Source: Mauremys mutica
Taxonomy: Eukaryota > Chordata > Testudines > Geoemydidae
Assembly: GCF_020497125.1 (NCBI RefSeq)
Contig: NC_059089.1
Span: 29,282,282-29,346,281 of the forward strand
Length of the DNA: 64,000 nt
Direction: 5' to 3'
Shown here: positions 55,131 to 64,000 of the stretch, piece after piece
Numbering within the stretch: the stretch's first letter is position 1
Layout of the letters: every line of letters starts with the position of its first letter
Position numbers and translations under genes: made by a program
The notes under the pieces: generated by a model
Seen by the model: the letters and a program-made list of their open reading frames with translations, nothing else
Told to the model about the DNA's origin: nothing
Database searches by the model: none

Positions 55131-55915
55131 CTTGTCATTTGCTCCTGTCCCATTGCAAAGTGCAATGGGCCATTTCTTTTTAATGATCTAAAGCTTTTCC
55201 CTTTATATACATGATCTTCAAACAGCTTACCTACAAGTGTTGGATACTGAAGATTTTAGCACTGGCAGTGAATGTTGTTTTCATTTCTGCAGTGGGGATA
55301 TGAATCCTTTGGCATAAGTTTGTTTAAATTATCACAAGTTTTAAGTCTTGTTAGGAACAAACTCAGTCTGCCCCAGGGAGCTTTTCATTCTGTCATGGAT
55401 CTAGTAAATTTATACTCAGTTTAGTAAATTTAGATTCAGTTGGATTATTCCCACGCAGAGAGCTAATGCTTCAATCTTGTGTGCTAATTTGCATTAGTTC
55501 ATTGTGTTGTAATAATCCTGGTCTCATTTTCTCACCTTGTTTTCAATTACAGCACCAAGTTCTTACCTTGTTTTCTAGTATAGAACCAGATGCAGGGGAA
55601 CCTGTGCTATTAATTCAAGAAATCAAAGGATTCCTTCAAATCGGCTGCTGTGTTCCAGATTTAAGTTCATACCATGACAGATGATGCTAGTTCTGCTCAT
55701 CGGCTCAGGAGCTCTCAATCTGGTAGCATTGCATAACCTAAGCAGAATTCATAGGCATTTTTTCCTTCCTAGCATACTTCCACTCATCTCCAAACTAGAT
55801 TGGAGAGAGTTGCCTCTTCTGTATGTACAGATTTGACATTTATTCTTTTTGGGAATGTTAGTTCTGTTCTTTATTTTAACTTGCTATTTCCCTGGCTCTC
55901 CCCCCGACCTGACAG
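55131..55915. other. Intron J-K end, nothing recognised
   Basis: No repeat or gene was recognised before exon K. Confidence 0.55.
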
Positions 55916-56032
55916 GGAAGGACTCTCGTCTCCTTGTCTTCAGGATGAGCGCTGTACAAAATGGCATAGAAGCAAAGCAGATGGCAAAGAGCAAATATGA
56001 CTGCAGAGAAAATAAACTTGAGAAAACAAAAG
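55916..56032 (+). CDS. GARNL3: GARNL3 exon K (CNH domain)
   Basis: The acceptor is CGACCTGACAG and the donor GTGATT. It completes Gly and reads KDSRLLVFRMSAVQ, then a lysine-rich segment ending CRENKLEKTKG. The CNH family pattern D.RL.VFR.S.. is plain, and the basic insert ending ENKLE.TKGC is characteristic of GARNL3. Phase on both sides agrees with exons J and L even though the preceding intron is heavily rearranged by transposons. Confidence 0.93.
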
Positions 56033-56681
56033 GTGATTTGACTCTCATTTATCAAAAGACCCAATTAAGGCATTGGACCAGAAGCTGCCAAAGGTCCTAT
56101 TGGCTCCCCTGTAGATGTTGCAGCAACTGACCGTTAGTTATTCTCCTCTGGAAGAGTAATCCTGTGTTAGATTGTATGTGAAAATAAATTTGGACTAATC
56201 CCAATTCCCATTTGTGCACTTCACAAAAATACCACATGACTTGGTAGTTTTTACCAGGGAGAAGTTCTGAAGCAGAATAGATATATTACAAGCAGGATTG
56301 AAGGACTCTGGCAGAACTATGTATGGAGGCCCACGACTGGAAAAATAGGGCAGTGCTGCAGGTCAGACTTGGTGCATTGGTGGAATTGTATGAGTTCCTA
56401 GTACATGGAAAAGCAGGGGAGTTGCACCTTATTGTTGAGTTGTATTGGAAAAGCTGAAAGCATTTCTAGATGGGGAGCAACAGAATTTTATGGGATAGAA
56501 TTGAGATGCATACTACCCCTGGCACAAGCCTATGCATTTAGTCATTCACTTCCATAAGAAATTATTCATTTGCAAATTTTAGAGGGTGAAAAAATAATTA
56601 GGTTTCACTTCACAAGGAACTATGTGGAGTTCATGGGTGTGTTCCTTGAAGGGAATGTTAATACGTGCATTATCTCCTTAG
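56033..56681. other. Intron K-L, nothing recognised
   Basis: Short intron free of recognisable transposons. Confidence 0.6.
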
Positions 56682-56857
56682 GCTGCCATTTGTATGCCAT
56701 TAATACTCACCACAGCAGTGAACTGAGGATTGTTGTGGCTATTAGGAACAAACTGCTTCTCATCACAAAGAAATACAATCAAGGCAACGATTTAACCAGT
56801 GTCTGTTTGATGTCACCACTGTCTGAATCACCAGTGGAGGAATTCCAGTACATCAGG
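56682..56857 (+). CDS. GARNL3: GARNL3 exon L (CNH domain)
   Basis: The acceptor is TCTCCTTAG and the donor GTATGC. After a completed Gly the 58 whole codons include CHLYAINTHHSSELRIVVAI, then RNKLLLITKKY and SESPVEEFQYIR. CNH domains carry the H.Y...........VA...KLLL pattern in the central blades. The exon ends on a whole codon. Confidence 0.94.
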
Positions 56858-57196
56858 GTATGCTTGAGACAAATCACTAAAAACACCTTCTCTTGGTAGG
56901 GCTGACACGTGGTTCAGGAGGGGCACACATCTTGCCTTTCTAAACCCCAGGATTGGTTCAAATGAGAGTCCCAACAATAGTGATGGGAAATTCCATTACA
57001 GATACTTAAACAAAAATCCTCCACTTTTTTTAACTGGATTCTTGTTCATCAATGAAACATATCTGTGTACAGCCTGTCTGCCCTCTAGCACAGCTCACTG
57101 GGCACCACCGGTAGTACAAACTATTTCCAGTGAGAATATGAAAAGTAGAATAATTCCATTAATTTCCATCTTAATGTAATATCATTTACATTACAG

Positions 57197-57355
57197 GAGA
57201 TTTGTCTCTCTGACCCTCCAGTGATCATGACTCTGGTGGATGGACCTACTGGAGACAATGACAATATGATCTGTGTAGCATATCGGCATCAGTTTGATTT
57301 AGTTAACGAGAGTACTGGGGAGTCCTACAGGTTACATCATGTTGAAGCAAGCAGG
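57197..57355 (+). CDS. GARNL3: GARNL3 exon M (CNH domain)
   Basis: The acceptor is CATTACAG and the donor GTAAGTT. The 53 whole codons start EICLSDPPVIMTLVDGPTGD and continue MICVAYRHQFDLVNESTGE, ending RLHHVEASR. The I.LSD.P........D..CVA....FD.VN pattern matches the middle of the CNH domain. No later exon was recognised in the remaining 6.6 kb, so the next one should lie beyond 64,000. Confidence 0.93.
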
Positions 57356-57758
57356 GTAAGTTCTCAGTATTAGAACAGACTTTGCTAGTGTAACCACACC
57401 TAGCACCATAAAAGTTGATATAGCTATCCTTGAGGCCACAGTGACTTCTACCACCTTCCTTAGAGCACCAGTTTGGGAGGATCTTAGCTTTTTTTGCTTT
57501 TAATTTAGTTTGCAAGCTATTATGTCTGATCCCACTCTGCCTGAGACCTGAGTTCTTTCTATGGTATCTAATGGTGTTTGTCCCGAGGCAATCATAAAGT
57601 AAGACATCTCTGACTGGTACTCCTAGACATATCACCAGGTGGGCAAAAGCCTTGCATCTCAGAGTCTGGAATATCACCTTCAGCATAGCTGTAAAGCCTT
57701 TTCTTTTCTTCCTAGCTCAAAGGCTTTTCTCCCTTTTAGTACAGGGTGAGAGAGAGAG

Positions 57759-57797
<39 letters not shown>

Positions 57798-57959
57798 AAA
57801 CTACCATTTGTTAGCCATCAATTTCAAATTAAGATTTGCATAAACCAAGACTGAACCAGGTTTCCTTGCCTTCTCAGGTATGAGGAATAAGCTCCCTCCT
57901 GTTCGATTGCCTTTTCCAGTCTTGCATATTCCTCCTGAAGGCCTTTATTATTCCCCTTA
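57356..57959. other. Intron after exon M; microsatellite
   Basis: Intron sequence with a (GA)n(TG)n microsatellite at about 57,747-57,796. Nothing else was recognised. Confidence 0.6.
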
Positions 57960-59555
57960 AGGTCTATTTTTAACATAAGTTAATGACCGGGTGAGACCTC
58001 ATCTGGAATATTGCATGCGTTTTTAGTCTCCCATGTTTAAGAAGGATGATTTCAAAGTGGAACAGGTGCAAATTAGAGTTTCTAGGATGATCAGAGGAAT
58101 GGAAAAGCAACATTATGAGAGGAAACTGAAGCAGCTTTTCTTGTTTAGCATAACCAAACAAAGGCTGAGGGGAGATATGATTGCTCTCTACAAATACCTC
58201 AGAGGGATACAAACCAGAGAGGGAGTCTAGTTATTTAAGTTAAGCACCACTGCTGACACAACAACAAATAGATATAAACTGACCATCAACAAATTTAGGC
58301 TTGAAATTAGATGAAGATTTGTAACCATCAGAGGAGAGAAGTTCTGGAACAGTCTTTCCAGGGGAGCAATGAGAGCAAAACAACCTAACTTGTTTTAAGA
58401 CTGAGCTTGATAAGTTTATGGAGGGAATGGTATGATGAGACTGCCTACAATGGGATGTGGGCCATCTGTGACAGCTAGTAGCAAATATCCCCAATGGCCA
58501 GAGATGGGGCACTAGATGGGGAGGGCCTGGTAGGTCTTGCCCACATGCTCAGAGTCCAGCTGATTGCCATATTTGAGGTCGGGAAGGAATTTCCCCCCAA
58601 GTCAGATTGGCAGAGACCCTGGGTTTTTTTGGCTTTCTCTGCAGCATGGAGCACGGTCACTTTCTGATTTAGAGCAAATATTGGATTCTCTGTAACTTGA
58701 AATCCTTTAAATCATGATTTGATGACTTCAGTAACTCAGTCAGAGGTTATTACAGGAGTGGGTGGGTGCGGTTCTTTGTCCTGCGAAGGCCAGGAGTGCA
58801 GACTAGATCAGGGGTGGGCAAACTTTTTGGTCCGAGGGCCTCATCTGGGTATGGACATTCTGTGGCGGGCCATGAAGTCTCACAAAATTGGGGGTTGGTG
58901 TGCTGGAGGGGGTGTGGGCTCTGGGGTGGGGCAGGAAATGAGTTCAGGGTGCAGGAGGGGGCTCTGGGTTGGAGCAGTGGGTTGGGGGAAGGGGGGAGGG
59001 CTCCAGATGGGGGTGTGGTCTCTGGGGTGGGGCTGGGGATAAGGGTGCAGGAGATTGCTCCGGGCTGGAACAGAGGGGTTCGGAGGGCGGGAGGGGGATC
59101 AGGGCTTGAGCAGGGGGTTGGGGCACAGGAGAGAGTCAGGGGTACAGGCTCCAGGCTGCACTTACCTCAAGCAGCTCCCAGAAGCAGTGGCATGTCTCCC
59201 CTCCGGCTCTTATGCGGAGGTGAGGCCAGGGGGCTCTGCATGCTGCCCTGTGCGCAGGCGCCGCCCCTGCAGCTCCCATTGGCTGTGGTTCCAAGCCAAT
59301 GGGAGCTACGGGGGCAGTGCTTGGGGCGGGGGCAATGTGCGGAGCCCCCTGGATGCCCTTACGTGTAGGAGCTGGAGAGGGGACATGCCACTCTTTCCAG
59401 GATCCGCGCAGAGGAAGGCAAGCGCTGGACCCCACTCCCTGGCAGGAGCTCAAGGACCAAATTAAAATGTCTGGAGGGCCGGATGCGGCTCCTGAGCCAG
59501 AGTTTGCCTGATCACAGTGGTCCCTTCTGGCTTTTAAATCTGAGTCTTTGAGACC
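57960..59555 (+). mobile_element. Old CR1-L/L3-like LINE 3' end, MITE nested
   Basis: The plus strand gives FKVEQVQIRVSRMIRGMEKQ, YERKLKQLFLFSITKQRLRG and DMIALYKYLRGIQ (about 58,030-58,210), then a long 3' untranslated region with GGGAAGGAATTTCC, CAGATTGGCAGAGACC and AACTCAGTCAGAGG. Its terminal AGACTAGAT...CACAGTGGTCCCTTCTGG is split by a MITE at 58,809-59,510. This is a conserved older CR1 branch found across amniotes. Confidence 0.7.
58809..59510. mobile_element. GC-rich MITE in the CR1-L tail
   Basis: It starts CAGGGGTGGGCAAACT and ends with the inverted, shortened AGTTTGCCTG. The CR1 tail continues on both sides (AGACTAGAT / ATCACAGTGG). The ends look hAT-like, but no intact 8-bp duplication remains. 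The interior is a G-rich, repetitive stretch, and the long frames in it are compositional. CAGCTCCCATTGGCTG and CCAATGGGAGCT form an inner inverted repeat at about 59,270-59,310. Confidence 0.72.
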
Positions 59556-59922
59556 TAACGGTAATTTCTCACAACAGAGCATCTGTTACTCAGTTTCAGG
59601 ACACCCTCCTTCTTACTCAGATGCTGGGTAAACAGAAAATATGGTTTTCTCCTCCTTCCTCAATAGGCAACAGTCCATGGATGTAGAAAACACATAGAAT
59701 TTATACAGTTGCTCTTGTAAGGTTAGTACATCACTCCTCCTATTGTCATATGGAACTATCTGCCACAGTTTTGTCTTTTTCAAAGTCATCATGAATTGTT
59801 TTTCTGTCAAGATTCAGTGCCCCCAATAAGGCATTTTGCTATTAGATTGTAGTAGCTGCAACTCAATGTACAGCACTTAAAAAGTAATCAAAGCAGGTAG
59901 TATCAGCACTGATGTTATGGAG

Positions 59923-60334
59923 CAGTGGTTCCCAACCAGGGGTACAAGTACCCCTGGGAAAGCAGAGGTCTGCCTGGAGGTACATCAGCTCATCTAGACA
60001 TTTGCCTAGTTTTATAACAGGCTACATAAAAAGCACTAGCAAAGTCAGTACAAACTAAATTTTCATGCAGACAATAACTTTTTTATACTACTCTATATAT
60101 TATACACTGAAATGTAAGTACAATATTTATATTAGTTGATTTATTTTATAATTATTTGGTAAAAATAAGAAAGTAAGCAATTTTTCAGTAAGTGTGTGCT
60201 TTGACTTTTCTGTATTTTTATGTCTGATTTTTGTAAGCAAGTAGTTTTTAAGTGAGGTGAAACTTGTGGGGGTATGCAAAACAAATCAGGCTTTGGAAAG
60301 GGGTACATTAGTGTGGAAAGGTTGAGAGCCACTG
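59923..60334. mobile_element. hAT MITE (family hAT-d) with TTATGGAG duplication
   Basis: A 412-bp AT-rich element starting CAGTGGTTCCCAACCAGG and ending GGTTGAGAGCCACTG, flanked by TTATGGAG at 59,915-59,922 and 60,335-60,342. The terminal CAGTGG/CCACTG and 8-bp duplication fit hAT. No coding capacity. Confidence 0.88.
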
Positions 60335-60605
60335 TTATGGAGTATTATGAAAGTGATACAATTTGAAAAAACAAACCTGAGCACTTATCAGAGCTTTTGT
60401 GCCTTTTCATGAAGTTTTAAATATCAACCACAACTGCCTAAAACTACTTCGTACATTCTTGGAGTATTGTGTGAGAATTTCTTAATAACTTGAACTCAAG
60501 AAATGCCTTTTAGTCTTATCTAAGAAATCACTGCCCAATGCAGTACTGAAAAGGGGAAACAAGCAGAATTAGCACTATATTTCCAGTGGCCAAAATGTTC
60601 TAACT

Positions 60606-60778
60606 TGGTTGCCTGAAGTTAGACATCTAAATAAATGCCAATTTTTCAGAAGTTTTTAATACCCACAATTCCTATTGATTTCTCTCCGAGCCTGGGATGG
60701 TCAGTATCTCTGAAAGTCAAGCCATTTTTATTTGTGTCTAAATATGGATTTAGGTGTCTGGCTTTAGATACCCAAGTT
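60606..60778. repeat. Short inverted-repeat element
   Basis: The left GTTGCCTGAAGTTAGACATC and right GGTGTCTGGCTTTAGATACC ends are approximate inverted copies. The TAAATATGGATTTAGG motif is part of a common chelonian/crocodilian repeat as I recall it. Low certainty on its limits. The flanks (60,343-60,605 and 60,779-61,289) hold nothing else I recognise. Confidence 0.4.
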
Positions 60779-61289
60779 TGAATATTTTGAGCAGTCTGTT
60801 TATGCTGATAGTCTTCCTCAAAATGCAGATAGAAAAATTCTCCTCTCTTCTGATGGTTCTTGGTTTTTATTTAATTTACTTTTTGTTTTATTTTTTACCT
60901 TTTATGTTTTTTGCGTGAATTTAGTGATGATGAAAGGGATCAGGTTTGACAGCCTTGGAGACTGAGCAGGTACTGCATGGATAGTTGCAGTGCAAACTTC
61001 CCTGTGTGGCCTTGCCAATTTTCCTCAATCCTGATCTGAAGAATCTACTTCTAGGGATGAGTGTGGTCTCTGTCAACAATTTCAACCAAGGTCTCATAAG
61101 GACATGGAACTGAGACAAAAAATCATCCTGATGGCGGCAGCCTGTCAGCCTTCTCTTGACCTGCACTAGGAATCACCTAGAAGGTTTGAATCTTCCTCAC
61201 AGCCCTCGATGTCCGGGGACTATGGGTCAAAGAAATCAGCCGCAGATCCCTCATGAAAGGTATCTAAAAAGAGATATGTGAGCCTTTAG

Positions 61290-64000
61290 CTAGCCGAAAA
61301 GTATCACCGGCACGCTTGGAATTGTTGGTACCAAGACCATCCGAGCACAGTACCCATAGCTCACAAGGATCTGGAATGGCAGGTACCTCTGATGCACACC
61401 AATGGATGAGGAGAGGAACAGGGTGCACACCGTTAAGATGATAATTCTGGTATAAGCGGTACCTTTGGCACTGTCAGCTGTGAGCCACCCAGCACCAGAA
61501 CACTTAGTACAGGCACGATCCCCAACTCCCTCCTTATCAGCACCAGGTCGGTCAGGACCGCAAGAGTTCCAGCATTCAAGAGAACTCAGGGTATCTGATA
61601 TACAAGAATTTCCCCTTCTCGGCACTGGGGCTCCAGTACCGAGTCTCCTCCAGATACTAGAATCTTTGGCACCATGCCATGCACCTCCACTTCCTAGCGG
61701 TGACTCAGACAGTGAGCCAGAGGAGGTCATGTCTCACCACTCCTCTTATGCTCCATATAGTGTCCGTTATAAGGGGCTCCTCAGTCATACCCTAAACCTA
61801 CTCCACCACCACCATGGTACGGCCAGCCATGGGCACCGCCATTGGGCTCTGTCCTACCACCCCAGTGGCCTTACTGGTATCTCTGGGTGGCATATAGACC
61901 TCATACCTTTTAGACTTCCAGCTTGACTTACTGTGAGCCTCTGAGACATTCTCCCTCGGCCACAGCATCCAGAACCTCTGAGCCTCCAAAGGAGATCATG
62001 AAGGAAGAGGAGGGCATATTTGAGGAGGAAGTTACATCAAGAACCAACATCTCCTTCTCCTCTCCAGACGAGGCAGTGATGCCCACCGACAATTTCTGGT
62101 TTTCCCAGGATTTAGCTAAAAGGGTAGCAGACATGCTGCAGATGCCCATGGAGGAGGTAACAAATACCCATCACAAGTTCCTTGACATTTTACACTTTCC
62201 TCATCCTCTAGAGGAGACTCTTCTGGACCCGACCAAGACTATCTAGCAAATCCCATCATCGGTGATGCCTACTTGTAAACAGGTTGATAAAAAAAATTAC
62301 ATCCTGACTTGGGAAACAAAATTCCTTTTTTTTCACGCTCCCCCTAATTTCATTGTCATCAATGTGGTAAAATCTTGGGCCCGCCAGCACCAAATGAGAT
62401 GCACTCCTCATGACAAGGATTGGAAATGCCTAGACCTCTTCAGAAGAAAGGCCTACTCCTCTGCCAAATTGCAATTTAGAATAGCAGATTATCGAGTTTT
62501 AAAAGCTAAATATGACAATGTCAATTATACAAAGCTCAACACTTTTATTGATCAGCTCCCAGAGTCACACTGTGACCAGTTCGAGCTATTATCCATGAGG
62601 GACAACTAGTGGCCAAAACAGTGCTCCAGTCAGCCTCAATGCAGCTTACACAACTGTCCATCTCCATTGTGGTGGTTATGTGGCAAGCATCTTGGTTATA
62701 CCTATCTGGCTTCCCTAAGGAAGTGCGGATGACCGTAGAAGACCTTTCCTTTGAAAGCACCACATCGTTCGGTGAAAAGACGGATGTGTCCCTCCATATC
62801 CTTAAAGATTCCAGGGCCATTCTTTGCTCATTAGTGATCTATGCACCTGAACAAGAGAAGGTTTAGTCCACAACCTCAACATAAATCCCACACTTCACAA
62901 TTCCAAACCCAGCGTTTCTGAGTCTCAGAAAGAAATCCAGTTTTTCCAAGATCCTTCCTTGTCCCACTTCAGACACCCTTTTCACAAGAGTTTACTCAGA
63001 CAAAAAACAGATCTCCTCTGGTTAGGAGCCATAAAACCAGTACCTCAACATCTGCGAGCCAAAGGTTTGAGATGATTTCTCAGATTTACCCTGGGCAAGG
63101 ACCAGTACTTCCCTTTGGCCTCTCCTCAGCACCAAGAGTATTCTCCAAGGTCCTCTCCATATTGGCGGGTCACCTACGCTCCCAGAGGATCATGATCTAC
63201 CACTACCTGGATAATTGTCTCCTCAGAGCCTGCTCCTTAAACAAGGTCCACCAGGTTACCAAAACCTCAGTAGACTTGTTCATGGAACTGGGACTACAGA
63301 TCAATGTTCAAAAATCAATCTTCACCCTTGTACACCCCCTAGATTTCATAGGAGCTGACCTTGACTTGCTACAGGCCAAAGCACTCGTAGCACAGCACAG
63401 GTTCCACACCTTGGCCACGCTCATAGAGACAGTACAAAACAGCCCTCAAATATCAGCCAGACACTGCCTCCAATTCTTGGGGAATATGGCCCAGCAGTGA
63501 TGCTTCATGCTAGACTTCACATGTTGTGCTTCCAGATATGGTTCATCTTGGTCTACAGATCGAAGAGAGACAAATTAGACAAACCTCTGTCACTATTCAC
63601 CAAGGTCAAAAACTCCCTGGGTTGGTGGAAAAATCAAGCAAATGATTGCAGGGGATCCTCTTTTCACCATCACTCCTTCTCACCACTGATACATCCCTCA
63701 TAGAATGAGGCGCACATCTAAATGACCTTACAACACAAGGCAAATGATTATCCATGGAGATGTCCCTCCACATCAGCCTCCTCAAGCTCAGGGTGGTCAG
63801 GAATGCCTGCACCCATTTTCTCCCACTGATCAAGGGAACATACACAAGAGTCTTACAGACAACATAGCATTATGCACTACATAAATTGGCAGGGAGGAGC
63901 CAGGTTGCCCTCCTTTTGTGCAGAAGCACTAAAGTTATGGAACTGGTGCATTTCCCACAACATCACATTATCAGCGGCCTACCTTCCAGGAGTACAAAAG
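61290..64000 (+). mobile_element. DIRS-5, 5' two-thirds, runs off the window
   Basis: A gag-like ORF1 starts in the GGCACC/GGTACC-rich region (61,290-61,930, including DSDSEPEEVMSH), continues as KKGLLLCQIA-type broken frames with CLDLFRRKAYSSAKLQFRIA (62,431-62,490) and VRMTVEDLSFES (about 62,727). It is followed by reverse transcriptase (LPFGLSSAPRVFSKVL at 63,108-63,155) and RNase H near 63,870-64,000. Motif C reads YLDN at 63,204-63,215 rather than YLDD. Multiple stops. The recombinase would lie beyond the window. Confidence 0.82.

Larger units (their letters stand above)
4085..57355 (+). other. GARNL3: GARNL3 locus, internal 13-exon segment
   Basis: Thirteen plus-strand exons, each bounded by AG and GT, join without any phase conflict (99, 104, 109, 46, 107, 116, 105, 75, 112, 99, 117, 176 and 159 bp). 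The product runs from the middle of a RapGAP domain, through a linker, into a citron-homology (CNH) domain. GARNL3 is the vertebrate protein family known to carry this pair. It is a putative GTPase activator for Rap-type small GTPases and its cell role is poorly known. The start codon, first exons and last exons lie outside the window. Two introns exceed 14 kb and are mostly transposons. The identification rests on recalled family sequence, not on a search. Confidence 0.93.

Noticed and set aside
58766..59582. ORFs of 200, 148 and 136 residues rich in Gly, Ala and Pro
   Set aside because: They lie in a G-rich MITE nested in a CR1 tail. The frames on both strands are a base-composition effect.
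61465..61926. A host gene at the right end
   Set aside because: The Ser/Pro-rich frame is DIRS-5 ORF1; typical DIRS motifs and reverse transcriptase follow in order.
57356..64000. Further GARNL3 exons after exon M
   Set aside because: I looked for the next CNH segment and saw none with proper splice sites; the stretch is mostly transposons.

Overview
The window is vertebrate nuclear DNA, most likely from a turtle (Testudines). The pointers are several CR1 LINEs, DIRS-type tyrosine-recombinase retrotransposons, tRNA-derived SINEs whose tail matches CR1, hAT-type miniature elements with 8-bp target duplications, solo LTRs, and a nuclear mitochondrial copy with the standard vertebrate gene order. 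No bacterial or phage genes were seen. The species call is an inference from these repeats.

One host gene is present. Thirteen plus-strand exons between 4,085 and 57,355 join in perfect phase (1,424 bp, about 474 codons). They encode the end of a RapGAP domain, a linker and the first part of a citron-homology (CNH) domain. That combination identifies GARNL3. Earlier exons lie left of the window and later ones to the right. Everything else is intron.

Layout: 1-2,515 is the 3' half of a DIRS element, followed by a solo LTR (2,619-3,312). Exons A-B lie at 4.1-5.5 kb. The 14.6-kb intron B-C holds a TTAA-flanked miniature element, an old LINE, a SINE, and a large DIRS element (8.25-15.99 kb) split by a 2.7-kb CR1 and by a 243-bp LINE fragment. 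It also holds a second LINE fragment and a hAT MITE. Exon C (20.15 kb) carries the predicted catalytic RapGAP asparagine. Intron C-D has two GC-rich hAT MITEs, a deleted CR1 and a DIRS relic. Exons D-F follow (26.7-30.8 kb). Intron F-G is filled by an old DIRS element split by two solo LTRs and a CR1 tail. Intron G-H holds a CR1 split by a 737-bp hAT element. Exons H-J lie at 39.3-41.6 kb.

The 14.3-kb intron J-K holds an antisense NUMT (43.09-47.58 kb: ND2, tRNA-Met, tRNA-Gln, tRNA-Ile, ND1, tRNA-Leu, 16S), itself broken by a CR1, a SINE and an LTR. It also holds two interleaved DIRS copies and another CR1. Exons K-M lie at 55.9-57.4 kb. The right end carries an old CR1 with a nested MITE, another hAT MITE, and a DIRS element that runs off the window.

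Nothing here looks like a new enzymatic system. The value lies in the nesting: about ten insertions have exact target duplications and can be ordered in time. Several elements also show clear defects, such as a changed catalytic residue in the longest CR1 ORF.
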